A DNA stretch of 64,000 bases from Paractinoplanes abujensis (GCF_014204895.1 NZ_JACHMF010000001.1:434001-498000); one strand, 5' to 3'. Positions 50,764 to 61,576 are shown, counted from the first letter of the stretch. Notes: generated by a model from the letters alone, not told the origin. A program made the numbers and translations.

Positions 50764-51255
50764 ATGAGGATCCTCGGGGCGATGCTGTGTTTGTCTTTGG
50801 TGGCGGGTTGCAGCGGGTCACCGGAGGAACCCGACGCCGGGCCTTCCGCACCGGCCGGGCCGGGCGTCGTCGACTGCGGGCATGACATCGGCGGGCGGCC
50901 GCCCGGTGCCGGCTCCCGGCTGATCCTCGACGCCGTGGTGCTGCCCACCGCCCGGCTGCAGGTCAGTGACTCCGGCGACGGCCGCCTGTTCGCCAAGGCG
51001 GGCCTGCTCGTGCGGGCCGGCACCGCCGTCGAACTGACCGTCGACCCGGCCGCGGCGGACACCACGATCGGCTGGGGCAGCCCCGGCCCCGAAGGAACGA
51101 CGATCCGCGTCCCGGCCTGCCCCGACGCCGTGGGCTGGCTGGCCTTCGCGGGCGGCTATCACGTGCCGCGACCCATGTGCGTCCCGCTGATCGTCCGCGT
51201 AAACGGTCGCGAACAACGAGCCGAGGTGCGCGTCGGCGCCGACTGCGAGTCTTGA
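50764..51255 (+). CDS. Putative lipoprotein
   Basis: A 163-residue exported protein with signal MRILGAMLCLSLVAGC, the lipidation Cys at 16, and a Pro/Gly/Ala linker. The soluble part has Cys residues (VVDCGHD, VPACPDA, RPMCVPL, VGADCES) that could form two disulfides. No family is recognised. It lies 26 bp after the SRPBCC gene. The 270 bp that follow hold no gene I can support. Confidence 0.75.
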   Translation: MRILGAMLCLSLVAGCSGSPEEPDAGPSAPAGPGVVDCGHDIGGRPPGAGSRLILDAVVLPTARLQVSDSGDGRLFAKAGLLVRAGTAVELTVDPAAADTTIGWGSPGPEGTTIRVPACPDAVGWLAFAGGYHVPRPMCVPLIVRVNGREQRAEVRVGADCES

Positions 51256-51525
51256 ACAGCGCGCTCGCCCGGCCACCGGCGGAGGAGACGATCACTCAGT
51301 CCAGGTGGTTACGCGGGCCACAGCGAGCCCGTTTCGGCCCGGGTCACCCGGGAACTCGGCATTCAGCCGGGAGACGTGAGGTCTTGACCCGATTTCCTGG
51401 CACCGTGCCGCGTTGCGCCGGCGTGGCTGGGCAGCACATTTGACCGGCTTCGGTTCGGTGGACAGGCGGGCCCGGGCGGGTAAGGGTGGGTGGAGCTCAA
51501 CCGAGACGTGGAAGAAGGTATGACG

Positions 51526-52575
<1,050 letters not shown>

Positions 52576-52580
52576 GCAGG

Positions 52581-52606
52581 GTGGGGGCGGCCGCGGCCGC
52601 CCCCAC
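52581..52606. terminator. Bidirectional terminator, perfect 26-bp palindrome
   Basis: GTGGGGGCGGCC and its complement GGCCGCCCCCAC flank a central GC, giving a perfect palindrome exactly between the aldo/keto reductase stop (52575) and the convergent ald stop (52609). Confidence 0.7.
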
Positions 52607-52608
52607 TG

Positions 52609-53721
52609 TCACAGCACGCTGTCGATCGGGACCGTGGGCAGGCCCAGCGCGGTGCCGACCGATTCGTTGGTCAGCTTGCCGTCGTGCACGCTCAGCCCGC
52701 GCGCCAGCGCCGAGTCGGCCCGCAGCGCGTCCTGCCAGCCCAGGTCGGCCAGCTTGAGCGCGTACGGCAGGGTGGCGTTGGTCAGGGCGTACGTGGAGGT
52801 GTGGGGAACGGCGCCCGGCATGTTGGCCACGCAGTAGAAGACCGACTCGTGCACGCGGTAGACCGGGTCCTCGTGCGTCGTGGGCCGCGAGTCCTCGAAG
52901 CAGCCGCCCTGGTCGATAGCGATGTCGACGAGCACCGAGCCCGGCTTCATCCGCTTGACGAGGTCGTTGCTGACCAGGGTGGGCGCCTTGGCCCCGGGCA
53001 CGAGCACCGCGCCGATCACCATGTCGGCCTCGATCACGGACTGCTCGAGCGTCAGCGTCGACGAGATCAACGTCTTGACCCGGCCGCCGAACTGCGCGTC
53101 GATGTGCCGCAGCCGGGCGATGTTGAGGTCGAGCACGGTGACGTCGGCGCCCATGCCGAGCGCGATGGTGGCCGCGTTCACGCCGGAGACGCCGCCGCCG
53201 ATCACGGTCACCTTGGCCGGGCTGACCCCGGGGACGCCGCCGGGGAGCACGCCGCGCCCGCCCGAGCTGCGCATCAGGCTGTACGCGCCGACCTGCGGGG
53301 CGAGCCGCCCGGCGACCTCGCTCATCGGGGCCAGCAGGGGCAGCGTCCCGTCGGCCAGCTGCACGGTCTCGTACGCGATGGCGGTGGTGCGGCCGGCCAG
53401 CAACGCCTTGGTGCCGTCGGCATCGGCCGCGAGGTGCAGATAGGTGAAGACGACCTGGCCCGCGCGCAGCCGGTGGTACTCGGCGGCGATCGGCTCCTTG
53501 ACCTTGAGCAGCAGGTCGGCGCGGCGCCACACGGTGTCGGCGTCGGGCGTGATCTCGGCTCCGGCGGCGACGAAGTCCTCGTCGGTGATCGACGAGCCGA
53601 CCCCGGCGCCGGCCTGGACGAGCACCTGGTGCCCGCGGCGCACGAATTCGGCGACACCCGCGGGGGTGATCGCGACCCGGTACTCGTGGTTCTTGATCTC
53701 GGCGGGCACACCGATCTGCAT
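52609..53721 (-). CDS. ald: Alanine dehydrogenase
   Basis: A 370-residue NAD-dependent enzyme interconverting L-alanine and pyruvate plus ammonia. It shows MQIGVPAEIKNHEYRVAITP (substrate Arg15 of the family), KVKEP with the Lys, FTYLHLAAD with the catalytic His, and the NAD fold VTVIGGGVSGVNAA, then DIAIDQGGCFEDSRPTTH. Length equals the family norm. ATG 53721 follows GGAG. The divergent Lrp/AsnC gene is the expected activator, with shared control DNA at 53722-53839 carrying repeated TTCTGC motifs. Confidence 0.97.
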   Translation of the reverse strand: MQIGVPAEIKNHEYRVAITPAGVAEFVRRGHQVLVQAGAGVGSSITDEDFVAAGAEITPDADTVWRRADLLLKVKEPIAAEYHRLRAGQVVFTYLHLAADADGTKALLAGRTTAIAYETVQLADGTLPLLAPMSEVAGRLAPQVGAYSLMRSSGGRGVLPGGVPGVSPAKVTVIGGGVSGVNAATIALGMGADVTVLDLNIARLRHIDAQFGGRVKTLISSTLTLEQSVIEADMVIGAVLVPGAKAPTLVSNDLVKRMKPGSVLVDIAIDQGGCFEDSRPTTHEDPVYRVHESVFYCVANMPGAVPHTSTYALTNATLPYALKLADLGWQDALRADSALARGLSVHDGKLTNESVGTALGLPTVPIDSVL

Positions 53722-53839
53722 GGCTGCTCCTCTCGTCTGCGGATGAGCGTGAAACGATGTGCTGTTTCTGCGCAACAGGGCCGCATAAGATTCTGCTCAG
53801 GCCCATGAGTGTGAAGATGATGCAAGGGGTGCGGACAAA

Positions 53840-54310
53840 TTGCCCGACGTACCGAATGATCTTCGAGGTCTGGATCACATCGACCGTGACCTGCTGGCGC
53901 TGCTCGAGGTCGACGGCCGCATGCCCAACAACGCCCTGGCCGAGCGCGTGGGCATCGCCCCCAGCACCTGTCTGACCCGCATCCGGCGGCTCCGCGAGAT
54001 CGGCGCCATCCGCGGCTTCCACGCCGACGTCGACCCGGCCTGGATCGGGCGGCCCATCCAAGCCATGATCGCCGTACGGATCCGCTCGGAGTCGCGCGAC
54101 GCGATCGGCAAGTTCGCCGAGTCGCTGGCCGGCATTCCCGCCGTTCGCGACGTGTACTTCGTCTCCGGCTCGTACGATTTCCTTCTGCACGTCGCGACGG
54201 CCGATGTCGAGGATCTCCGCGAAGTGATCACCGAGCGCCTCAGCGGCACGCGCCTGATCGCGGGCACGGAAACGTACCTGATCTTCGAGCACCGGAGGGG
54301 CAACTCCTGA
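53840..54310 (+). CDS. Lrp/AsnC-family regulator, probable activator of ald
   Basis: A 156-residue regulator: N-terminal HTH (IDRDLLALLEVDGRMPNNAL, then ERVGIAPSTCLTRIRRLRE) and C-terminal RAM domain (VYFVSGSYDFLLHVATADVE) for amino acid-dependent oligomerisation. The TTG start follows AAGGGG at ten bases; no better start precedes the HTH. Divergent placement from ald matches the AldR-type arrangement in actinobacteria. Confidence 0.92.
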   Translation: MPDVPNDLRGLDHIDRDLLALLEVDGRMPNNALAERVGIAPSTCLTRIRRLREIGAIRGFHADVDPAWIGRPIQAMIAVRIRSESRDAIGKFAESLAGIPAVRDVYFVSGSYDFLLHVATADVEDLREVITERLSGTRLIAGTETYLIFEHRRGNS

Positions 54311-54415
54311 GCACCGCCCTGCACCCGGCCCAGCGTTAAAGCGCGTACGGGCGCCGGCCGACCGTTCACCAGTGACGGGACGAAGCCCCTGGCACTTGTG
54401 AAGGACGCGGGAGAC

Positions 54416-55639
54416 ATGTCGGACACCATGGTCGCGGAGCACGCCGCCGAGCAGCGGCGACTCACCGCGCTGCGCAACTACGAGGTGCTGGACACCGACC
54501 CCGAGAGCGACTTCGACGACATCGCGGTGCTCGCGGCCCAGCTGTGCCGCACCCCGATCGCCGCCGTCTCGCTGGTCGACGAGGACCGCCAGTGGTTCAA
54601 GGCCCGGGTCGGCATCGAAATCTGTGAGTCCGGCCGCGAACACGCGTTCTGCGCCCACGCCATGTACGGCGACGACGTCATGCAGGTGCCGGACGCCCGC
54701 CTCGACCCCCGCTTCGCGGACAACCCGCTGGTCACCGGCGAGCTGGGCGTCGTCTTCTACGCGGGCGCGCCGCTGATCAGCTCGACCGGCGAGCCGCTGG
54801 GCAGCCTGTGCGTCATCGACCGCGAGCCCCGGCTGCTCACCCCGGCCGAGGTCCAGGGCCTCCGTACGCTGGCCCGGCACGTGATGGCCCAGCTCGAGCT
54901 GCGGCAGTACGCCCGGGGGCTGGACGCGGCCAACGAGCGCCTGCGCGACGCCGACCGGATCAAGGACGAGTTCATCTCCCGGGTCACCCACGAACTCCGT
55001 ACGCCGCTCACCTCCATCAACGGCTACTTGGAGATGCTCGCCGAGGACGGTCTCGAGCCGAGCACGGGGGAGGAGTTCCTGAGCCGGATCCGCCGCAACT
55101 CCGACCGGTTGATGGCGCTGGTCGACGACATGCTGCTGGCCGCGCAGACCGGTCGCGACGAGCTGCGCCTCACCAAGCGCATGCTCGACCTCTCCGAGCT
55201 GTCGCGCGCCGCCGTCGTCCGTAACGGCGTTCTGGCCCGTACGAGGGGCCTCACCATCACCGCCGACGCTCCCGAGCCCGTCTTCGTCGAGGCCGACGAG
55301 GCCCGGCTGATCCAGGTCATCGAGCGGCTGGTGCTCAACGCGGTCAAGTTCACGCCCAGCGGCGGCATCACGGTCAGCACGGCCGCCCACGGCCATCAGG
55401 CGCAACTCGTCGTGCGCGACACCGGCATCGGCATCGGCCCCGAGGACCGCGAACGGGTGATGGCGCCGTTCCGCCGCTCGGCCGACGCCGAACGTCGCGA
55501 GGTGCAGGGCGCCGGTCTGGGCCTGAGCATCGTCAAGGCGATCGTGGACGGTCACGGCGGGTCGATCCACATCGAGAGCGAACCGGATCAGGGAGCCGCG
55601 ATCGTGGTCACGCTGCCACGGTCCACCAAGATTCTATAA
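54416..55639 (+). CDS. GAF-domain sensor histidine kinase
   Basis: A 407-residue soluble kinase. The GAF domain occupies residues about 15-165 (LRNYEVLDTDPESDFDDIA, SLVDEDRQWFKARVG, REHAFCAHAMYGDDVMQVPD, GSLCVIDREPR), followed by a short coiled coil, HisKA (FISRVTHELRTPLTSINGYL) and HATPase_c (RLVLNAVKFTPSGGI, DTGIGIGPEDRERV, GAGLGLSIVKAIV). Cys in HAFCAH and SLC are common in this GAF group and could sense redox. There are no membrane helices and no linked response regulator. ATG 54416 is preferred over GTG 54398. Confidence 0.92.
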   Translation: MSDTMVAEHAAEQRRLTALRNYEVLDTDPESDFDDIAVLAAQLCRTPIAAVSLVDEDRQWFKARVGIEICESGREHAFCAHAMYGDDVMQVPDARLDPRFADNPLVTGELGVVFYAGAPLISSTGEPLGSLCVIDREPRLLTPAEVQGLRTLARHVMAQLELRQYARGLDAANERLRDADRIKDEFISRVTHELRTPLTSINGYLEMLAEDGLEPSTGEEFLSRIRRNSDRLMALVDDMLLAAQTGRDELRLTKRMLDLSELSRAAVVRNGVLARTRGLTITADAPEPVFVEADEARLIQVIERLVLNAVKFTPSGGITVSTAAHGHQAQLVVRDTGIGIGPEDRERVMAPFRRSADAERREVQGAGLGLSIVKAIVDGHGGSIHIESEPDQGAAIVVTLPRSTKIL

Positions 55640-55658
55640 GCACTGTTACATTGCCCCG

Positions 55659-56123
55659 GTGGACCTTCTCGACAGCAATCACTGGAGCGACCTGCACGCG
55701 CTGCTGGCCGAACTCGACCAGGAGATCGCGGCGCTCTACACCGACGCCGGGATCGAGGGCATGCGGACCCGGTTCGTGGGCCCGCTGATCGCCCTGCACC
55801 GGTTCGGGCCGATGACGATCCGGCAGCTCGCCGAGCGGCGCGGGGTGACGCACTCGGCCATGAGTCAGACCGCAGCCGCCATGACCAAGGCCGGGTTCGT
55901 CGAGACCGTCGTGGGAGCCGACGCCCGTACGAGGGAATTGGGGTTGTCGGCCCGGGCCCGCGAGATCATGCCCTTCCTCGTGGCCGAGTGGCGCGCGACC
56001 GAGGCCGCGGTGCGCCGGCTGGACGCCGAGCTGCCCTACTCGCTGACCCAGGTCACCGCCGACCTGCGCGGGCTGCTGGAAACTCAGCCGTTCGCCGAGC
56101 GCCTGCGCGCATGCCTGTCCTGA
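55659..56123 (+). CDS. MarR-family regulator
   Basis: A 154-residue repressor-type protein with winged helix MTIRQLAERRGVTHSAMSQT, AAAMTKAGFVETVVGADART and flanking dimerisation helices. The GTG start has no ribosome site but has TTACAT seven bases upstream, so a leaderless transcript is likely. It overlaps the MFS exporter gene by 13 bp and probably represses this pair until the exporter's substrate is present. Confidence 0.88.
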   Translation: MDLLDSNHWSDLHALLAELDQEIAALYTDAGIEGMRTRFVGPLIALHRFGPMTIRQLAERRGVTHSAMSQTAAAMTKAGFVETVVGADARTRELGLSARAREIMPFLVAEWRATEAAVRRLDAELPYSLTQVTADLRGLLETQPFAERLRACLS

Positions 56124-57337
56124 CCGACCTGCGGCCGCTGCGCGAGAACCGTACGTTCCGCCGGCTCTGGCTGGGCACCACCGCGTCCGGATTCGGCGGC
56201 CAGTTCGGGGCGTTCGCGGTCCTCTTCTACGTCTGGGACCGCACACACAGCGCCGCTGCCGTCGGCCTGGTCGGGTTGGCCACCGGCGTGCCGCTCATCC
56301 TGCTCGCGCTGGCCGGAAGTGCCTTCACCGACCACGTCGACCGCCGCCTGCTCGCACTGCGCTGCACCGCCGCCCAGATCGCGGTGACCGCGGCCATGAC
56401 CGTCGTCGCCTTCACCGACCTCGGCGGCGTCCCGGCGATGCTGGCGCTGGTCGCCGTGCAGTCGTCGCTGGGCGGTCTGGTCGGCCCGGCCCGGCAGACC
56501 TTCGTGCCCGCGCTGCTCACCGGCGAGCGGCTGGCCGCCGGGCTGGCCCTCAACCACCTGTCGTTCCAGGTGGCGATGTTGCTCGGCCCGGCCGCCGCGG
56601 GCGGGCTCACGGCCGTGGCCGGCGTCGGCTGGTGCCTGGCCTTCGACACGTTCACCTTCGTGGCCGCGCTGATCGGCCTGGCCGGGCTGCCCACCGGCGT
56701 CCCGCCGTCCGCCGGCACCCCCGGTCTGCGGGCGGTCGGAGACGGTTTGGCGTACGCGGCCCGGACCCCGCCGGTGCGCGGCGCTCTGCTGGCCGACCTG
56801 GCCGCCACCCTGTTCGCGATGCCCGTGGCGCTGTTCCCGGTGATCAACGACGAGAGGTTCGGCGGCCGCCCCGAGATCCTCGGCCTGTTCACCACGGCCA
56901 TCGCGGTCGGTGGCGTGACCGCCTCGATCCTCTCCGGCCTGGCCACCCGGCAGCCCCGACCCGGCCGCCTGCTCCTGATCTGCGGCGCGATCTGGGCTCT
57001 CACCCTGGGCCTGGCCGGCGCCACCGGAAGCCTGCCGTTGTTCCTGTCCCTGCTGGCCCTGGCCGGCGCGGCCGACACGTGGGCCGTGGTCTCGCGTGGC
57101 ACGGTGATCCAGACCGTCACCCCACCCGACTACCGCGGCCGCATCTCCTCCCTCGAACACATCGCCGGCTCGGCCGGCCCCCAGCTCGGCAACCTACGGG
57201 CGGGCCTGGTCGCCGCGGCCTCCTCCGGCAGCGCCGCCCTGGCCCTGGGCGGGGCCACCGCCCTGGTCGCCACCGGCCTGATCGCCGTCACGACCCCCGC
57301 CCTGCGGCACTTTCGTACGGTTCCTTCCGCGGATTGA
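56111..57337 (+). CDS. MFS transporter (enterobactin exporter EntS-like group)
   Basis: A 408-residue transporter with 12 helices of the MFS_3 group: LRENRTFRRLWLGTTASGFG at the start, DRTHSAAAVGLVGLATGVPL, FTDHVDRRLLALRCTAAQ, and GPARQTFVPALLTGERLAAGLALN. It starts inside the marR gene, so translation is coupled. A role in drug or siderophore export is inferred from the group and the MarR partner. Confidence 0.9.
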   Translation: MPVLTDLRPLRENRTFRRLWLGTTASGFGGQFGAFAVLFYVWDRTHSAAAVGLVGLATGVPLILLALAGSAFTDHVDRRLLALRCTAAQIAVTAAMTVVAFTDLGGVPAMLALVAVQSSLGGLVGPARQTFVPALLTGERLAAGLALNHLSFQVAMLLGPAAAGGLTAVAGVGWCLAFDTFTFVAALIGLAGLPTGVPPSAGTPGLRAVGDGLAYAARTPPVRGALLADLAATLFAMPVALFPVINDERFGGRPEILGLFTTAIAVGGVTASILSGLATRQPRPGRLLLICGAIWALTLGLAGATGSLPLFLSLLALAGAADTWAVVSRGTVIQTVTPPDYRGRISSLEHIAGSAGPQLGNLRAGLVAAASSGSAALALGGATALVATGLIAVTTPALRHFRTVPSAD

Positions 57338-57355
57338 CGGCCCGACACTGCTCGC

Positions 57356-57958
57356 ATGAGACGGCTCATCCTGATCGGAAGTGCGGTCGGCGTCCTGATT
57401 GCCGGGGCCCTGACCCTGCTGAACTCTGCGGCGGACACGGTCGACGTTCCCATGGAGATCGCCAAGTGGCTGATGAATCTCGCTGTCGCGGTCGTCATCA
57501 CGGGCGGGCTCACCGTGGAGATCAACAAAAGGAACCTCGATCGGTCGAAGCGGGACGAGCGGACCGCAGCTCTCACCCAAGCCCTGCAGGAGGTCAAGGC
57601 CGCGTACGAGGAAGGCCTCCAGTTGCGGAAGATGCTCCAGCAGATGCTGACCTCCATGCGGCTGCTCGCCGAGGAGTACCGCGACAACTACCGGGTGATC
57701 CTCCGCGACGCCGCGCGAGAGCAGGCGGCCCTGGACAAGGTGCGAGCGGGCACCGCCGACGACGTCGAACTGACCGAGCTCGATCCCGAACGGTTTCCGC
57801 GGCTGTACGACTTCCTGGACGAGCAGTCCTTTGCGGCGGGCGCCTTCCAGCAGTCCTGCAGCGCTTCCAAGAGGCAGCTGCAGGAATGGCTCCTGACGCC
57901 TTCCACGCGCACCGTCACGCCTGGACAGGTGGTCACGCCGGGAACGTCATCGACCTGA
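57356..57958 (+). CDS. Membrane-anchored coiled-coil protein, unknown
   Basis: A 200-residue protein with two N-terminal helices (LILIGSAVGVLIAGALTLL and MNLAVAVVITGGLTVEI), then a charged coiled coil (residues 60-130, with RTAALTQALQEVKAAYEEGL) and a C-terminal part with LDPERFPRLYDFLDEQSF. No family is recognised. It follows the MFS gene by 18 bp on the same strand. Confidence 0.75.
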   Translation: MRRLILIGSAVGVLIAGALTLLNSAADTVDVPMEIAKWLMNLAVAVVITGGLTVEINKRNLDRSKRDERTAALTQALQEVKAAYEEGLQLRKMLQQMLTSMRLLAEEYRDNYRVILRDAAREQAALDKVRAGTADDVELTELDPERFPRLYDFLDEQSFAAGAFQQSCSASKRQLQEWLLTPSTRTVTPGQVVTPGTSST

Positions 57959-58032
57959 TCATGTGCTGGGGAGCGCCGGGCAGGTACCTTGTGTCGGGCG
58001 CGAACTCGAACCGCGTCCGGGAGGTGGCATCG

Positions 58033-59043
58033 ATGACGACGGAGCGGAACCGGGCCAGTGGCCGTCCGACCCTCGAAGAGGTCGCGGTGCGCGCCGGCGT
58101 CGGCCGGGGCACCGTGTCCCGTGTGGTGAACGGATCGGCGCAGGTCAGCCCGCGGGCTCGGCAGGCCGTCGAGGATGCCATCCAGGAGCTCGGCTACGTG
58201 CCCAACCGGGCCGCGCGCACCCTGGTGACCCAGCGGACCGACTCGATCGCGCTGGTCATCTTCGAGTCGGGTGAGCGGTTCTTCGCCGAGCCGTTCTTCG
58301 GCCGGATAGTGCAGTCGATCTCGTCGGTGCTGGTCGCCCGCAACCTGCAGATGGTCCTGATGATCGCGCAGGCGCCCGAGGAGCGGCGGCGGCTGGAGGG
58401 CTATCTGACCCGCCAGCACGTCGACGGCGCGTTGCTGCTCTCCCTGCACGGTGACGATCCGCTGCCGGCGGTGCTCGAGGAGCGCGGGGTGGCCACCGTC
58501 CGGGCCGGTCGCCCCACGTACGCGGAAAGGGGCACCTTCGTCGACGCGGACAACCGGGTCGGCGCGCGCGAGGCCGTCTCCTATCTGTGGTCGCGGGGCC
58601 GGCGCCGGATCGCCGCGATCACCGGGCCGCTCGACATGGCGGCCGGCATCGCGCGCCTCGAGGGCTACCGCGACGTGGCCGGCGACGGGCCGGTCGCGTT
58701 CGGCGACTTCAGCGAGGAGTCCGGCGCGGCCGCGATGTGGCGCCTGCTCGAGCAGTATCCCGACCTGGACGCCGTCTTCGCCGCCTCCGACATGATGGCG
58801 GCCGGCGCCATGCGGGTGCTGCGCCAGCACGGGCGGCGCGTGCCCGACGACGTGGCAGTGGTCGGCTTCGACGACTCGGTGATCGCGCGCCACACCGACC
58901 CGCCGTTGACCAGCGTCGACCAGCCGATCGCGGAGATGGGCCGGGAGATGGTCCGGCTGCTGCTGGCCAAGATCGACGGCGACGAGCCGGGCGAGACCGA
59001 GATCGTGCTCCCGACCAGCCTGGTCATCCGCGGCTCGGCCTGA
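58033..59043 (+). CDS. LacI-family transcriptional regulator
   Basis: A 336-residue sugar-responsive repressor. The HTH is PTLEEVAVRAGVGRGTVSRV, followed by the hinge helix YVPNRAARTLV. The periplasmic-binding-like sensor runs from SIALVIFESGERFFAEPFF to VVGFDDSVIARHTDPPLTSV. GGGAGG lies about nine bases before the ATG. No sugar genes are adjacent. The palindromic sites at 1285 and 1375 have the LacI-type central CCGG, but nothing in the sequence ties this protein to them. Confidence 0.93.
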   Translation: MTTERNRASGRPTLEEVAVRAGVGRGTVSRVVNGSAQVSPRARQAVEDAIQELGYVPNRAARTLVTQRTDSIALVIFESGERFFAEPFFGRIVQSISSVLVARNLQMVLMIAQAPEERRRLEGYLTRQHVDGALLLSLHGDDPLPAVLEERGVATVRAGRPTYAERGTFVDADNRVGAREAVSYLWSRGRRRIAAITGPLDMAAGIARLEGYRDVAGDGPVAFGDFSEESGAAAMWRLLEQYPDLDAVFAASDMMAAGAMRVLRQHGRRVPDDVAVVGFDDSVIARHTDPPLTSVDQPIAEMGREMVRLLLAKIDGDEPGETEIVLPTSLVIRGSA

Positions 59044-59058
59044 CCCCCGCCGGCCGGC

Positions 59059-60642
59059 TCACATTCCGGCGGCGGTCTTGATGTCGGCCAAGCGGGAGCG
59101 CAGCAGGGAGGCCTGCGCGCGGGACAGGCTGCCCTCCCCGGCCCGATCGTTGATCTTGCGGCGTAGGTCGTCGATGCGTTTGTCGACGTTCCCGGCGTCG
59201 GCGTTCTCCAGCGGCCGTACGAAGTTGAGCAGGTCGGTCTGCAGGTCGGAACGGATGCCGGCGTCCTCCACCGTGCTGCGGAAACGGCTCACCGCGTCGT
59301 CGAAATCGAGCGTCGGCGTCGGCGCCGCCGGGGTGGGCGAGAACGTCGGGGCGGCCGGTGCACTGGTCGCCGGGGTGCTCAGCGGCGCCACCGAGGGCGA
59401 CACGACCACGGCCGGCGGCGGATTGCCGGGAGCGGCCGACTCGTTGCCCTCGCGGGGCCAGTTGATCGCGATCAGCGCGCCCCCGGCCGCGGCGAACAGG
59501 GCCACCACGACGGCGCCGAGCACCCAGCGGCGAGTCGGGGCCGGGGTCAGCGGGACGGTCGCGGGGGCGGCCCGGCCGGGTTTGAAGGCGGCGTCGCCCG
59601 CGCGCGGAGGCAGCTCGGGAAAGGTGGCCCGGGGCGACGAGGCGCCGCGCGCGCCGACGTTGGCCTCGACGCGAACGGACGGCGTACGGGAACCGGTTGG
59701 TCTTGATCCTCCGGGGCCGTGGGTGCCGCGTGGACGGGAGCCACCCGGACCCGCCGGGGGTCGCGCCGGGCCGGCCAGATGCCCGCCCGTGCCGTTCATC
59801 GGGTGGGCGCCGCTCGGCCGGTTGACCGCGGACTCGGGCTTGAGCCACAGCGCGGTCAGGTCGAATCGGATCTCGTCGGCGCCCGGCCTGTCCTCCGGCA
59901 GTTCGGCCAGGCAGCGGCCGACGATGTCGCGGAACGCCGCGGGCAGCTCGGCCGGCAGCACGCGCGGACCCTCGGCCCGGGCGGCGGCCAGTTCCTCCCA
60001 CGTGTCGACCGGATAGGGCGGGTCGCCGGTCACCATCTCGAACAGCAGCACACCCAGCCCGTACACATCGGTCGCGGGCTCGGCCGGCATGCCGTCGAGC
60101 CGTTCGGGGGCGACGTAGGCCGGGGTGCCGAACGTCGAGCCGGTGTCGTCGTCGTCCGGCTCGCCCGCGGTGGCGCTGATGCCGAAGTCGAGGATCTTGA
60201 TGCCGTTGGGGGTGAGCATGACGTTGCCCGGCTTGATGTCGCGGTGCACCACGCCGTTGGCGTGGGCGGCGGCCAGCGCGTCGGCTACCGCGGCCCCGAT
60301 CCGCGCGGCCTCGGGCAGCTCGATCGGCTCCCGTTCCAGCCGGGCCGCGACGCTCTCGCCGGCCAGCAGCTCCATCACCACGAACGGCGCGACCGTCCCG
60401 TCCGGACGGACGGCCTCGCGATAGTCGTGGACGGCGGCGATGTTGGGGTGCTGCAGTTTGGCCGCCATGCGCGCTTCACGCCAGACGACCTGGGCCCCGA
60501 GCGGCAGCTTGACCGCGACCGGGCGGCCCAGCAACTCGTCGTCGGCCCGCCAGATCGTCGACATCCCGCCGGTCTCGAGCAGGGTGACCAGGCGGTAACG
60601 CGCCGCCAGCAGGGTTCCCGCATTCGGCCACTCATCGCTCAC
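59059..60642 (-). CDS. Membrane-anchored serine/threonine protein kinase
   Basis: A 527-residue Hanks-type kinase. The N-terminal kinase domain has the Gly loop LLETGGMSTIWRA, the ATP Lys in VAVKLPLG, catalytic HRDIKPGNVML near 132, DFGISA and GTPAYVAPERLDG. A Pro/Ala-rich linker leads to one helix (VLGAVVVALFAAAGGALIAI, near 387-406) and an extracellular part: a Pro/Thr-rich stretch, then a three-helix FIVAR-like domain (LNFVRPLENADAGNVDKRID). There are no PASTA domains, so it is not PknB. GTG 60642 was chosen near the kinase fold; TTG 60681 is possible. Confidence 0.92.
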   Translation of the reverse strand: MSDEWPNAGTLLAARYRLVTLLETGGMSTIWRADDELLGRPVAVKLPLGAQVVWREARMAAKLQHPNIAAVHDYREAVRPDGTVAPFVVMELLAGESVAARLEREPIELPEAARIGAAVADALAAAHANGVVHRDIKPGNVMLTPNGIKILDFGISATAGEPDDDDTGSTFGTPAYVAPERLDGMPAEPATDVYGLGVLLFEMVTGDPPYPVDTWEELAAARAEGPRVLPAELPAAFRDIVGRCLAELPEDRPGADEIRFDLTALWLKPESAVNRPSGAHPMNGTGGHLAGPARPPAGPGGSRPRGTHGPGGSRPTGSRTPSVRVEANVGARGASSPRATFPELPPRAGDAAFKPGRAAPATVPLTPAPTRRWVLGAVVVALFAAAGGALIAINWPREGNESAAPGNPPPAVVVSPSVAPLSTPATSAPAAPTFSPTPAAPTPTLDFDDAVSRFRSTVEDAGIRSDLQTDLLNFVRPLENADAGNVDKRIDDLRRKINDRAGEGSLSRAQASLLRSRLADIKTAAGM

Positions 60643-60694
60643 CCGCAGAACATTCGCCCGGATCGGGACGGGTGTCAACACCTGTTGTCAGCTG

Positions 60695-61414
60695 TTACCA
60701 GCCCGGCTCGTCCACATCCACGGCGACGTAGTCGATGTCGCCGGCGAAGTAGTCGCAGCCCACGTCCACCTGGTCGCAGGTGGTCTTGCCGCCGATCGCG
60801 AGCGGCCACGAATTGGCGATCGGCCCGGTCCAGCCGTCGCGCGAGGCGACCACCCGCTGGTCGACGATCAGGGTCACGCCGTCGGAGGTGCGTTCACACC
60901 GAACGGTGTGCCACTGCCCGTCGTTGATCGGCTTGGGCGCCGTGACCAGCAACGACGTGCGCGAGCCGCGGAACCAGCACTGCACCCGGCCGTTGGGGAT
61001 CTGCAGTTTGAAGCTGCCGCCGGGCACCGTGGCCTGTCCTTTCTGGACGATGTTGCCGAAGTAGTCGCGGGTGCGCAGCCGCATGCCGATCGCGTAGTCG
61101 CGGGAGCCCGGGTCGAGCCGGTCGTCGTCGGGGACGATCACCACGTGGCCGGGCCGGGCCGGCGGGGTGTCCGGCTCCAGGCGTTCGAAGCCGTACGCGA
61201 TGCGGTCACCGGAGCGCAGGCCCACCGCGACCTCGCTGCCGATGCGCCCGTCGAAGCCGTGCCCGGTGGCGTCGCGCATCGTGCGGGAGCCGGGGGCCTC
61301 GTTCATCGGCCAGTAGGCGAGCTCGTAATCGGCGGAGGCGGACGCCGCGCCCCCGCTGGTGGCCAGCAGCCCCGCGGCGGCGGAAGAGACAAGCCACAAA
61401 CGCAGCATCTTCAT
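60695..61414 (-). CDS. Secreted LamG/concanavalin A-like domain protein
   Basis: A 239-residue exported protein with a signal peptide (MKMLRLWLVSSAAAGLLATS, cleavage near ASASA) and one jelly-roll domain: AYWPMNEAPGSRTMRDATGH, DYAIGMRLRTRDYFGNIVQKG, GQWHTVRCERTSDGVTLIVD. This is the LamG_3 pattern, likely binding carbohydrate. There is no catalytic domain. GGGGA precedes the ATG. It lies 52 bp upstream of the kinase gene on the same strand. Confidence 0.88.
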   Translation of the reverse strand: MKMLRLWLVSSAAAGLLATSGGAASASADYELAYWPMNEAPGSRTMRDATGHGFDGRIGSEVAVGLRSGDRIAYGFERLEPDTPPARPGHVVIVPDDDRLDPGSRDYAIGMRLRTRDYFGNIVQKGQATVPGGSFKLQIPNGRVQCWFRGSRTSLLVTAPKPINDGQWHTVRCERTSDGVTLIVDQRVVASRDGWTGPIANSWPLAIGGKTTCDQVDVGCDYFAGDIDYVAVDVDEPGW

Positions 61415-61576
61415 GGTTCATCCCCAATGAGCCGTATAGCCAGATTTGACGGTTTGATCCTACTCAGGGCAAATCGGCCGTGTACAGGGATTCCTCCCAC
61501 GGCCGGACCCCGTTGGGATGCGCGGACACGGATGTCATGATGTGACCGATCCATGCGGGGAAAGGGCCGGGCAACA